Shown piece by piece: positions 1-6,766 of a stretch of 17,964 bases of DNA. Under the pieces are notes generated by a model. The model did no database searches. It had not been told where the DNA came from and saw only the letters and a list, made by a program, of their open reading frames with translations. The position numbers and the translations under genes are program-made. The DNA is taken from NCBI GenBank assembly GCA_902826945.1, contig CADEGS010000073.1, forward strand, positions 1-17,964, given 5' to 3'. Numbering within the stretch: position 1 is the stretch's first letter; each line of letters begins with the position of its first letter. The stretch comes from an uncultured bacterium. GTDB lineage: Bacteria > Planctomycetota > UBA1135 > GCA-002686595.

Positions 1-3
1 ACC

Positions 4-408
4 TCACGCGCCCTTGTTCTTCTCGTCCCACGCCTTCGGCTCCCACAGCTCCACCTTGTTCCCGTCGGGGTCCATGACCCACGCGAACTTGCCGTTCTCG
101 TGCGACTCGGGGCCGCCGACGACCGCGACGCCGGCCGCGCGCAGCGTCGCGAGCAGCCCGTCCAGGTCGTCCACGCGGTAGTTGATCATGAAGGCCGAGT
201 CGCTCGGGCTGAACCAGCGCGTCTCGCTCTCCGCGACGTGCCACACGGTGAGCCCGCCGTCGTCGGCCGCGTCGTCGGCCCAGCGCAGGACCGCGCCGCC
301 CCAGCTCTCGAGCGGCAGGCCCAGGTGCTCCCGGTACCACGCCGCGAGCGCGGCCTTGTCGCCGCGGCTCTTGAAGAAGACCCCGCCGATCCCCGTGACT
401 CTGGCCAT
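4..408 (-). CDS. VOC-family (glyoxalase/bleomycin-resistance fold) protein, 134 aa
   Basis: A single-domain vicinal-oxygen-chelate protein of typical length for one VOC module. The N-terminal half (residues 5-60) has the beta-alpha-beta pattern with WYREHLGLPLE. The C-terminal half has the diagnostic INYRVDDLDGLLATLRAAGV helix region and closes with FAWVMDPDGNKVELWEP (about 108-123), where E120 is the usual metal-side glutamate. The first strand (TGIGGVFFKS) lacks the histidine normally used as first metal ligand, so it may bind a ligand without metal or be a non-classical enzyme. The start is ATG at 408, supported by a GGAGG Shine-Dalgarno at 413-417 four bases upstream. The stop is only three bases from the window edge, so a downstream partner would be out of view. 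It is divergent from the lipoprotein gene. Cytoplasmic, as no signal peptide is seen. The fold is fairly secure; the substrate is unknown. Confidence 0.9.
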   Translation of the reverse strand: MARVTGIGGVFFKSRGDKAALAAWYREHLGLPLESWGGAVLRWADDAADDGGLTVWHVAESETRWFSPSDSAFMINYRVDDLDGLLATLRAAGVAVVGGPESHENGKFAWVMDPDGNKVELWEPKAWDEKNKGA

Positions 409-604
409 CGTTCCTCCGTCCGCTCCTGGAGCTCGAGCCTCTCGCCGGCCGTTCCTCGCGCCCCGGCCACGGCGCCCGCTGCCGCGCTCGCCGGCGGCGG
501 AGGGAAGGAGCGTACCCGGCGGGCCGCCCCCCCGGGCGCGCGCGCTCTACCATGGCGTCGCTAGCCGGCGAGCACGGCTCGATCCGGAGACCGCCACCGA
601 CACC
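409..604. other. Divergent intergenic region between the VOC and lipoprotein genes
   Basis: 196 bases separate two divergent genes and should hold both promoters. The only clear signal is the GGAGG ribosome site of the minus-strand VOC gene at 413-417. On the plus strand I see no convincing -35/-10 pair. A short frame at 552-608 could be a leader peptide; it is listed separately. Confidence 0.5.
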
Positions 605-608
605 GTGA
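552..608 (+). CDS. Possible 18-codon leader peptide coupled to the lipoprotein start
   Basis: ATG at 552 opens MASLAGEHGSIRRPPPTP and stops with TGA at 606-608, so the stop overlaps the downstream GTG as GTGA (605-608). Such overlaps usually indicate translational coupling. The downstream GTG has only a distant GGAGA (586-590, 14 bases away), so coupling would help explain its initiation. No good ribosome site precedes ATG 552 and the peptide resembles nothing I recognise. It may be coincidence in GC-rich sequence. Confidence 0.2.
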   Translation: MASLAGEHGSIRRPPPTP

Positions 609-1774
609 GCACGCACCCGCCACGCTCGATCGCGCCCGCGCTCGGCCTGCTCGCGCTCCTGGCCGCGTGCGCGCCTGCGCCGGAGCAGCGGGGTGGCGCG
701 CGGCCCGCGCCCGCCCAGGACCCGCCGACGGCCCCGCCGCCCGCGCGCGCCAAGAAGCTGATCGAGTGGGGCTGGGACGAGCCCGACACGGCCTTCCTGC
801 GCGAGAACGTCGAGCGCATGGAGCAGCTCCCCTTCGACGGCCTCGTGCTCCACGCGCTGAGCAGCGAGGGCGGCAACCTGGCCTGGGAGATCGCGGGCTC
901 GCGGCGCTTCGAGCTGGACGAGTTCGCCGCGGCGATCGCGGACCTGCAGGCCACGCCCTTCCGGCGCCTCACCGACCGCTTCCTGCGCGTGAACGTCACG
1001 CCGGGGACGCTGGACTGGTTCGACGACGACGCCTGGGCCGTCGTGCAGCACAACTTCGGCGTCGCGGCGGCGCTCGCCGAGCGCTCCGGCTGCAAGGGCC
1101 TCCTCTTCGACACCGAGCAGTACCGCGAGGCGTCGCTCTTCGACTACCGGAAGCAGGCGCAGCGCGACACGAAGTCGTTCGAGCAGTACGGCCGGAAGGT
1201 GCGCCGGCGCGGCGAGGCGTGGATGCGGGAGGTCAGCGCCGCCTTCCCCGACGTGGTCGTGATCCTGACCTTCGGCTACCGCATCGCGCAGCCGCGCGAG
1301 GAGGGCCAGGAGCGCTCCGACGTGCGCTACGGGCTGCTCGCCGACTTCCTCGACGGCGTCCTCGACGGCTGCTGGGACAAGACGCGCATCGTGGACGGCT
1401 GGGAGCACTCCTACGCGTACAAGAGGCAGGAGCAGTTCGAGCAGGCCTACGAGACGATCCGCACGACCGCGCCGTCCGAATGGAGCGGCCACCCGGCCCA
1501 GTACCGCCGCCACGTCGAGGCCGGATTCGGCCTGTGGATGGACCAGGACTGGCGCCGGCTGGGCTGGAGCACGATCGACTTCACGACGAACTACTTCACG
1601 CCGGCCGAGTTCGAGTCCGCCGTGCGCTCGGCGCTGCGCGTGAGCGACGAGTACGTCTGGATCTACACCGAGCAGCCGCGCTGGTGGACGGACGAGCGGC
1701 TCCCGCAGGCGTACGTCGAGGCGCTCGCCGCCGCGCGCTCCGCGGAAGCGGGCGCCTCCCCGCAGCGCGACTGA
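605..1774 (+). CDS. Predicted lipoprotein of unknown function, possible TIM-barrel hydrolase, 389 aa
   Basis: The GTG at 605 gives a clean lipoprotein signal: a short arginine-containing n-region, a hydrophobic PALGLLALLAAC core and a lipobox LAAC with C22. A Pro/Ala-rich linker (23-48) then leads to a soluble domain starting KLIEWGWDEPDTAF. That domain has alternating strands and helices with acidic/aromatic strand ends: FDGLVLHA, GLLFDTEQYREA, VVVILTFGYRI, LDGCWDKTRIVDGWEHSY and YVWIYTEQPRWW. This resembles a glycoside-hydrolase-like TIM barrel, and the Asp/Glu of FDTEQY and TEQPRWW are candidate active-site acids. I cannot name a family. It would be tethered to a membrane outside the cytoplasm. 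The open frame extends upstream to 182, but that part overlaps the opposite VOC gene and lacks coding character. The next gene is 126 bases downstream on the same strand. Confidence 0.8.
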   Translation: MSTHPPRSIAPALGLLALLAACAPAPEQRGGARPAPAQDPPTAPPPARAKKLIEWGWDEPDTAFLRENVERMEQLPFDGLVLHALSSEGGNLAWEIAGSRRFELDEFAAAIADLQATPFRRLTDRFLRVNVTPGTLDWFDDDAWAVVQHNFGVAAALAERSGCKGLLFDTEQYREASLFDYRKQAQRDTKSFEQYGRKVRRRGEAWMREVSAAFPDVVVILTFGYRIAQPREEGQERSDVRYGLLADFLDGVLDGCWDKTRIVDGWEHSYAYKRQEQFEQAYETIRTTAPSEWSGHPAQYRRHVEAGFGLWMDQDWRRLGWSTIDFTTNYFTPAEFESAVRSALRVSDEYVWIYTEQPRWWTDERLPQAYVEALAAARSAEAGASPQRD

Positions 1775-1786
1775 GGCCCGCTCGCG

Positions 1787-1882
1787 CCGGGAGACGCCGG
1801 CGCCGCTCCGGCGCAGCCACCGCCCGGCCACGAGCGGGCGGCGGGACCCTGTCCGGCCTCTCCGCTCAGTCCGGGAGACGCC
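1787..1882 (+). repeat. 12-bp direct repeat CCGGGAGACGCC, two copies
   Basis: Identical copies lie at 1787-1798 and 1871-1882, start to start 84 bases apart, in the gap before the Tat-VOC gene. The second copy ends seven bases before that gene's AGGAG. It could be an operator pair or chance in GC-rich DNA. Confidence 0.35.
1800..1841. terminator. Two short GC hairpins after the lipoprotein gene
   Basis: GCGCCG (1800-1805) pairs with CGGCGC (1809-1814) around a CTC loop, and CCGCCCG (1820-1826) pairs with CGGGCGG (1835-1841) around eight bases. They start 25 bases after the stop codon. No T-run follows, so termination is a guess from position and stem strength. Confidence 0.35.
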
Positions 1883-1888
1883 AACGAC

Positions 1889-1893
1889 AGGAG
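1889..1893 (+). promoter_or_regulatory. Shine-Dalgarno AGGAG of the Tat-VOC gene
   Basis: AGGAG lies seven bases before ATG 1901, which fixes this start and keeps the full twin-arginine leader. Confidence 0.7.
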
Positions 1894-1900
1894 CCTCGTC

Positions 1901-2752
1901 ATGCCGGAGCCGATCAGCACGTGGACGGATCCTATTCCCCGCCGGGATCTCCTGAAGACCGCCGCAAGCGCGCTCGCGGCGGGATCGCTCGCGTCCGGGC
2001 TCCTCGCGCCCGGCGCGGCGGCGCAGGACCCCCGTCCGGCGGGCGAGGGTTCCCCGGACGACGGACCGCTGGGAATGCGCCTGCAAGGGGTGCAGCATTT
2101 CGGGCTCACCGTGCAGGACATGGAGCGCGCCTTCGCGTTCTACACGGAGGTGCTCGGCGGGACCGAGGTCCTGCGCGACGGCGACTTCCACGGCGAGCGC
2201 ATCCACAACACCCTGCTCACCGACCTGGAGATCGAGGCCCGTCGGCGCCGCGTCAACCCGCGCAGCATGGGCATCCCGGACCTGCGCGGCGGAGCGCAGC
2301 GGCTGGACGTGCGCTTCGTCCAGTTCGACAACGTGGTGATCGAGCTCTTGCAGTACCGCGACGCCGACCGGCGCTCCGGCGAGGGGACCTTCGCGGAGCC
2401 GCTCGATCCCATGAGCCCGGCCTTCCCGCGCATGATGCACATCTGCTTCCACCTGCGCGACGACGTCGACTTCGACGCCTTCATCGCGGACCTGGAGGCC
2501 GAGGCGGCGCGGCGCGGGATGACGCAGGTGAGGGCCAACCGCGTGCTGACCGTCGCCACGGAGGACGAGCGACGGGCCGCGCCCCGCGAGGCCAACAGCA
2601 ACGGCATCACGGAAGGGCGCTCGAACGGCTGGAGGCTGATCTACTGCAAAGGACCCGAGGGCGAGCAGCTCGAGTTCGTGCAGGCGCTCGGTCCGGTCAA
2701 GCGCCTCTTCGACGGCGCACGCGAGGCGCGGCAGCGGGCCGGCGGCCGCTGA
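1901..2752 (+). CDS. Tat-exported VOC-family protein with intact metal ligands, 283 aa
   Basis: The N-terminus has a twin-arginine signal (PRRDLLKTAASALAAG, R14-R15) and an Ala-rich h-region ending near GAAAQ (38-42), so it is probably exported already folded. The rest is a two-module VOC protein. Module one opens LQGVQHFGLTVQDMERAFAFYTEVLGG and ends VVIELLQY. Module two opens MMHICFHLRDDVDFDAFIADL and ends EQLEFVQ. The four positions that usually bind metal in this fold are all present: H66, E148, H180 and E258. That suggests a dioxygenase, lyase or isomerase-like metalloenzyme; the substrate cannot be told. Between the modules is an Arg-rich stretch (IEARRRRVNPRSMG). Tat export fits a protein that takes up its metal in the cytoplasm. 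It faces the beta-propeller gene convergently across a strong hairpin. Confidence 0.88.
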   Translation: MPEPISTWTDPIPRRDLLKTAASALAAGSLASGLLAPGAAAQDPRPAGEGSPDDGPLGMRLQGVQHFGLTVQDMERAFAFYTEVLGGTEVLRDGDFHGERIHNTLLTDLEIEARRRRVNPRSMGIPDLRGGAQRLDVRFVQFDNVVIELLQYRDADRRSGEGTFAEPLDPMSPAFPRMMHICFHLRDDVDFDAFIADLEAEAARRGMTQVRANRVLTVATEDERRAAPREANSNGITEGRSNGWRLIYCKGPEGEQLEFVQALGPVKRLFDGAREARQRAGGR

Positions 2753-2771
2753 GCCTCGAGGAGCGCTGGAA

Positions 2772-2789
2772 CCGCCCGCGCCAGGGCGG
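2772..2789. terminator. Small GC hairpin preceding the main terminator stem
   Basis: CCGCCC (2772-2777) pairs with GGGCGG (2784-2789) around GCGCCA. It lies just before the stronger 15-bp stem and may act with it. Confidence 0.35.
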
Positions 2790-2790
2790 G

Positions 2791-2826
2791 GACCCGCGCG
2801 CGATCGGGGGAGATCGCGCGCGGGTC
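2791..2826. terminator. Perfect 15-bp stem-loop between convergent genes, likely bidirectional terminator
   Basis: GACCCGCGCGCGATC (2791-2805) is the exact reverse complement of 2812-2826, with a six-base loop (GGGGGA). It sits between the stop of the Tat-VOC gene (2752) and the stop of the minus-strand propeller gene (2835). The position and perfect symmetry suit a terminator for both directions. There is no T-tract on either side, so it would not be a textbook intrinsic terminator. Confidence 0.65.
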
Positions 2827-2834
2827 GGTTCGGC

Positions 2835-5192
2835 TCAGCAGCCGGTCACGAACAGCCCGAGGCTGTCCGGCGTGGGGTCCGTGCCGCACATCGGGAAGGG
2901 CGCCATCGGCGGCGCGCCGCCGTTGATGAGGTACTGGAGCAGCGAGATCGGGTCCGCGATGTCGATCGCTCCGCTGTCGTTCACGTCCGCCGCGTCGAGG
3001 CTGATCTCGTCGGGGTCGGGGAGACCGCCGTAGATGTAGCTGAGGACCGTGATGGCGTCGGAGATGTCGACGAGCCCGTCGTGGTTCGCGTCGCCGCGCA
3101 CGAACGGGTGGTCGGCCGTCTCGAACCTCGCCACGAAGGCGTCCGGCCCGTGGCCGCCGTGGGTGGCGTCGAAGGCGTCGTGGATCGGGAAGGTGGCTCC
3201 CGTCTCGCCGACGACCACGATCCCTCCGTTCCCGTCGAGGGCGACGTCATAGGCGACGTCGAGCTGATCGCCGCCCAGGTACGAGCCGTACTGGAGCTGC
3301 GTCCCGTCCGGCGAGATCACCGCGAGGAACCCGTCGACCAGCCCGTTGTAGGTCACGTCCCCGGCCTCCCGCAGCGGGAACGCCGCGCTCGACGTCAGCC
3401 CCGCCACCCAGGCGCGGCCCTGGTCGTCGACGGCGATGCCCCACCCGTACTCGCTGACGTCGGAGCTCGCGCCGGCCGTCCCGTCGGGGCCGCCGAGGTA
3501 GGTGCTGTACAGGATCGTCGTGCCGTCGGCAGAGATGCGCGTGACCGCGCAGTCGGTGGTCCCGGTCAGCACCTCGTCGAAGGAGCCCGCCACGCCGGGG
3601 AAGTCCGTCGAGGGCGTCACGCTCGCGGTGTAGACGCTCCCGTCGCTGCCGATGGCCACGTCGATCGGGTACTCGGCCCCCACCCCGCTCCCGCCCAGGA
3701 AGGTGGCGAACTCGCGCGTCAGCGGCGCGCTCCCGTCATTGGCCGCGAAGCGGACGACGAAGCCCTCGCCGTAGATGAACGACCCCGCGAAGACGGTGTC
3801 GGGCGCGCCCGGATCGACGGCGAAGTTCGCGCCGCCGCAGCCCCCCGCGACGACGGCGCGGCCGAGGTCGTCGACCGCCACCGCGTAGCTCTGGTCGAAG
3901 CCGTCGCTGCCGAGGTACGTGCTGTAGACGAGCGCGCCCGAAGGGGCCACCTTCGTCAGGAACACGTCCTGGATCAGGCCGCCGGTGCCCAGCAGCACGG
4001 CCTGGTAGGGCTGCAGCACGGGGAAGTCGAAGGAGACGGTGCCCCCGACGACGTAGGCGTTGCCCTGGGGATCGAGCGCGACGTCCCAGCCCCGGTCCAG
4101 GAGGCTGCCGCCGATGGCGACGGCCATCTCGAGGCTGGTGCCGTCGGGCGCCAGACGCAGGACGAACGCGTCGACGTCCCCCGCGATCGGGTTCGTCACG
4201 GGGAAGCCGCTGCCCGCCGTCCACCCGGCGACGGTGGCCCGGCCGCTGGAGTCGACGTCGATGCCCCAGGCCTCGTCCTCCCCCGAGCCGCCGATGTACG
4301 TCGCGTACACGAGCCCCCCGGACGCGTCGAGCTTGGCGACGAACACGTCGTCCTCGCTGCCATAGGTCGAGCCGTTCGTGACGGGAAAGTCCGGCGCGCG
4401 CGTGATCCCGGTGACGTAGATGGCGCCCGCCGGATCGACGGCGACCGCGTAGGCGGAGTCGTACCCGTTCCCGCCGAGGTAGGTGCTGAAGTCCAGGTAC
4501 GGATCGATCACGAGCGGAAGCGCCGCGTCCACGCCTGCGAGCTCGAACGCCGCCGTGCGCTCGTCGACCAGCCGCCAGCGGGCCGGCACCTCGCAGCGCC
4601 CTTCCGCGGACTCCTGGTACGCGATCGGCGCCTCCTCCACGAGCGTGCCGAGCGCCGTGCGCGCGACGAGCCGGCCCGCCGCGTCCACCTCGAGGGCCTC
4701 GACGCCGGAGTAGCGCAGCCGGATCGGCGTGGGGTCGACCCCGGGCGCCAGCTCGAGCTCGTACTTGAGCCGATCCTCCGTCGCGTGCCAGACGAGGTCG
4801 GTGCCCGGGAGAACGCCCTCGTAGCGCACCCGCGCGTAGTGGCGCACGCCCCTCACCCAGCCCCGCGGATCGGCGCCGCGCAGGTAGCTCGTGCGGTGTG
4901 CGTGCGGAGCTTCTCCTGCCGGAACCGCATCCGCGTCGGCCCCGAGCAGCTCGATCTGCACCGCGGTCGGTCCCGCGTCGCCGCCGGATGCGACCACGAC
5001 GCCGCCCGCGTGCAGGTCGATCTGCACCCCGCGCGCGCTCGCGCGGAAACGGACGTCGCTCGCGAGCTGGCCGCCGTTGGCCTCGAAGGAGAGAGGGATC
5101 GGACCCTGGACGCGCGGATGGTCGGCGCCGGACGTGGCTCCCGCCGCAGCGGCGGCCAGCGCGAGCAGAGCGAGTGAGCTGTGCGTGATCAT
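2835..5192 (-). CDS. Secreted SBBP beta-propeller protein with dockerin-like C-terminus, 785 aa
   Basis: ATG 5192 opens a Sec signal peptide (MITHSSLALLALAAAAAGATSGA). Residues about 30-230 form the N-terminal domain usually found before SBBP repeats (IPLSFEANGGQLASDVRFRA, then YARVRYEGVLPGTDLVWHATEDRLKYELELAPG and LPLVIDPYLD). From F235 to about 690 come seven repeats of roughly 65 residues, each starting with a variant of Y/F-S-T-Y-L-G-G and containing AVAVDxxGxxYVxGxTxxxDFP. Seven matches one complete propeller. Residues 697-760 hold a pair of calcium-loop helices, DANHDGLVDISD and DVNDSGAIDIAD, each followed by an xxLxYIxGG-type helix, then a short tail ending in Cys. The role is probably extracellular binding or scaffolding; no enzyme motif is visible. 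The open frame runs on to 5432, but the signal peptide fixes the start; only a weak GAGG lies 11 bases upstream. Confidence 0.9.
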   Translation of the reverse strand: MITHSSLALLALAAAAAGATSGADHPRVQGPIPLSFEANGGQLASDVRFRASARGVQIDLHAGGVVVASGGDAGPTAVQIELLGADADAVPAGEAPHAHRTSYLRGADPRGWVRGVRHYARVRYEGVLPGTDLVWHATEDRLKYELELAPGVDPTPIRLRYSGVEALEVDAAGRLVARTALGTLVEEAPIAYQESAEGRCEVPARWRLVDERTAAFELAGVDAALPLVIDPYLDFSTYLGGNGYDSAYAVAVDPAGAIYVTGITRAPDFPVTNGSTYGSEDDVFVAKLDASGGLVYATYIGGSGEDEAWGIDVDSSGRATVAGWTAGSGFPVTNPIAGDVDAFVLRLAPDGTSLEMAVAIGGSLLDRGWDVALDPQGNAYVVGGTVSFDFPVLQPYQAVLLGTGGLIQDVFLTKVAPSGALVYSTYLGSDGFDQSYAVAVDDLGRAVVAGGCGGANFAVDPGAPDTVFAGSFIYGEGFVVRFAANDGSAPLTREFATFLGGSGVGAEYPIDVAIGSDGSVYTASVTPSTDFPGVAGSFDEVLTGTTDCAVTRISADGTTILYSTYLGGPDGTAGASSDVSEYGWGIAVDDQGRAWVAGLTSSAAFPLREAGDVTYNGLVDGFLAVISPDGTQLQYGSYLGGDQLDVAYDVALDGNGGIVVVGETGATFPIHDAFDATHGGHGPDAFVARFETADHPFVRGDANHDGLVDISDAITVLSYIYGGLPDPDEISLDAADVNDSGAIDIADPISLLQYLINGGAPPMAPFPMCGTDPTPDSLGLFVTGC

Positions 5193-5483
5193 GGACGTCG
5201 AGACCTCGTTCTCGGGGACTGGGGCTCCGTGCGCCGGTGCGCGGGTGCCCGCGACCGCGCACGGAGGACCGCCGCGACGACGCGCGGACGCGCGTCGCTC
5301 GAGCGGGCCTCCTGTCGTGCGTCGCGAGAGAGCGCTCCGGTCGACACCGAGCGGGAAAAACCCGTGCGGGGCGTTCGCACGCAGCGGCGTCCGCAGCGAC
5401 CCGCGCTCGCTCCTGCGGAGGCCCAGCGCCACGGAGCCCGCCTATACTCGCGTCGGGCAGGAGCCCTGGCTCACGAGCGCGAA
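5193..5483. other. Divergent intergenic region between the propeller gene and the sigma operon
   Basis: 291 bases that should carry promoters for both neighbours. Visible elements are a small stem CGGG/CCCG around AAAAA (5352-5364), a CGTGCG/CGCACG stem (5363-5368 with 5376-5381) and a TATACT hexamer at 5443-5448. Long frames cross it on both strands, but none has a credible protein. Confidence 0.5.
5443..5448 (+). promoter_or_regulatory. Candidate -10 box TATACT for the sigma/anti-sigma/CHAT operon
   Basis: TATACT stands out in very GC-rich surroundings 35 bases before ATG 5484 and differs from TATAAT at one base. I see no matching -35 at 16-18 bases upstream (GGCCCA is there), so it could be an activator-dependent site or chance. 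An AGGAG follows at 5459-5463, too far (20 bases) from the ATG to be an ordinary ribosome site. Confidence 0.35.
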
Positions 5484-6110
5484 ATGGCGTTTCCGGTCGA
5501 CCATTCCCCACCGCCTCGACCTCTGACCCCCTTGAAGGCCACCGGCGATCCTCGGCGAGACCTCGACCTCGCGCGGCGCGTCCTCGACGGCGAGCCCGCG
5601 GCGCAGCGCGAGTTCGTGGACCGCATGCGCATCGTCGGCCGCGTGCTGGCGGCGCGGAACCGCCGCATGGGTCGACCGCTCGCTCCGAACGACCTCGAAG
5701 ACCTGACGCAGGACGTGCTGGTGATCGTCTGGAAGAACCTCGCGAGCTACGCCGGAGCGGCGCCGCTCGAGGCCTGGGTGTTCCGCATCTGCGTCTACGA
5801 GCTCCTGAACGCGGTGCGGCGGCAGGGCAAGCGCGCGCGCACGCGGCTGCTCGACGACGAGGCGGCGCGCCTGCTGCCCGACGCGGCCGCCGAGCCGGAG
5901 CCGCCGGACGCGCGCGGCCTGCGCTCCTTCCTGAAGCACCTGGCGCCGCGCGAGGAAGAGGTGATCGGTCTGCGGCACGTCGAGGGCCTGACGTTCCAGG
6001 AGACGAGCGCGGTCCTCGGCGTGTCCGTCAGCAGCGTCAAGACCCACTACTATCGAGCGCTGGACAAGCTGCGCGACGTCCTGCGCCTGCGCGCGGGAGA
6101 GCCGCGATGA
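5484..6110 (+). CDS. ECF-like RNA polymerase sigma factor, 208 aa
   Basis: A two-domain sigma-70-family factor. Region 2 spans about 35-112 and includes PNDLEDLTQDVLVIVWKN, LEAWVFRI and CVYELLNAVRRQ. An acidic, Pro-rich linker (about 124-146) follows. Region 4 spans about 148-200 with the helix-turn-helix LAPREEEVIGLRHVEGLTFQ, ETSAVLGVSVSSVKTHYYRALDKL. Lack of regions 1 and 3 and the size fit the ECF class. It would direct RNA polymerase to a small regulon. The next two genes very likely form its regulatory circuit: the stop overlaps the downstream start as ATGA. ATG 5484 is the first plausible start; an upstream ATG at 5181 would run antisense through the propeller gene's signal peptide. Its ribosome site is weak. 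Confidence 0.9.
   Translation: MAFPVDHSPPPRPLTPLKATGDPRRDLDLARRVLDGEPAAQREFVDRMRIVGRVLAARNRRMGRPLAPNDLEDLTQDVLVIVWKNLASYAGAAPLEAWVFRICVYELLNAVRRQGKRARTRLLDDEAARLLPDAAAEPEPPDARGLRSFLKHLAPREEEVIGLRHVEGLTFQETSAVLGVSVSSVKTHYYRALDKLRDVLRLRAGEPR
6095..6099 (+). promoter_or_regulatory. Shine-Dalgarno GGGAG of the anti-sigma gene, inside the sigma gene
   Basis: GGGAG ends seven bases before ATG 6107 and lies in the last codons of the sigma gene. With the ATGA overlap it supports coupled translation. Confidence 0.55.
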
Positions 6111-6766
6111 GCACGCACGACGCGACGCACGAGGCGCTCCTCCGGCGCTGGAGCACCGACGAGGTCCTCGGCGGCGAGGACCGCGCGGCGCTCGAGCGGT
6201 GCGACACCTGCCGCGCGCGGCGGCGCGAGATCGAGGCCCTGACCGCGGAGCTGCGCGAGCTCGGAGCGGCCGAGCGCGAGGCCGAGATCGACGCGGCGCG
6301 CCGGGGCCCCGCCCCCGAGTGGGAGGAGCGCGCCCTGGCGACCCTCGAGCGAGCCATGGGAGGGAAGCGTCCGCCGCGGCGCGCGCGCCGCTGGCTCCTC
6401 GCGGGCCTGGCCGCCGCGGCCGCCGCGCTCGCGCTCCTCGTGCCGCTCGGGCCGGACGGATCCGAGGCCGCCCCGGCGGCGCCCGTCTGGCTCGGCCCGA
6501 GCCTCGAGATGTCGCCCGCCGGCCCCGTGGAGCGCGTGGAGACCTTCCGCTGGTCGCACGCGACGACGCCGCTGGGCAGGTACGAGGTCGCCCTCTATCT
6601 TCCGGGAGCGTCGACGCCGTTCTGCACGGCGACGACGTACGAGACGCGATGGTCGCCCGACTCGCCCGATCCGTTGCCGGCGCACTTCGTCTGGGAGGTG
6701 CACGCCTACGACGACGACGAGCTGGTCGCCACGGGTCGAGCCGAGGTGCTCGTCTCGCCGCGCTAG
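6107..6766 (+). CDS. Single-pass membrane protein, probable anti-sigma factor, 219 aa
   Basis: Start ATG 6107 overlaps the sigma stop. Residues 1-85 are a charged cytoplasmic helical segment with a CDTC pair (C32, C35) followed by RARRREIEALTAEL, as in zinc-binding anti-sigma domains. The histidine expected four residues before the first Cys is Ala here, so zinc binding is doubtful. After a basic stop-transfer patch (KRPPRRARR) comes one membrane segment (about 96-114, WLLAGLAAAAAALALLVPLG). Residues about 120-219 would lie outside the cytoplasm and look like a beta-sandwich: VERVETFRWSHATTPLGRYEVALYL, ...PAHFVWEVHAYDDDELVATGRAEVLV. The topology fits an anti-sigma factor that senses an outside signal. 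The role rests on gene position and topology, not on a firm family match. The CHAT gene begins within, or at the end of, this frame. Confidence 0.75.
   Translation: MSTHDATHEALLRRWSTDEVLGGEDRAALERCDTCRARRREIEALTAELRELGAAEREAEIDAARRGPAPEWEERALATLERAMGGKRPPRRARRWLLAGLAAAAAALALLVPLGPDGSEAAPAAPVWLGPSLEMSPAGPVERVETFRWSHATTPLGRYEVALYLPGASTPFCTATTYETRWSPDSPDPLPAHFVWEVHAYDDDELVATGRAEVLVSPR

Noticed and set aside
182..604. N-terminal extension of the lipoprotein frame to 182
   Set aside because: It overlaps the VOC gene antisense and has no coding character; GTG 605 gives a proper lipobox signal.
3081..5177. 698-codon open frame on the plus strand opposite the propeller gene
   Set aside because: Protein is Arg/Val/Asp-rich low-complexity with no domain, and lies antisense to a clear SBBP protein. 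It is a GC-driven shadow.
5181..5483. Upstream start (ATG 5181) for the sigma factor
   Set aside because: It would add 101 Arg-rich residues and overlap the signal peptide region of the divergent propeller gene; ATG 5484 gives a normal ECF length.
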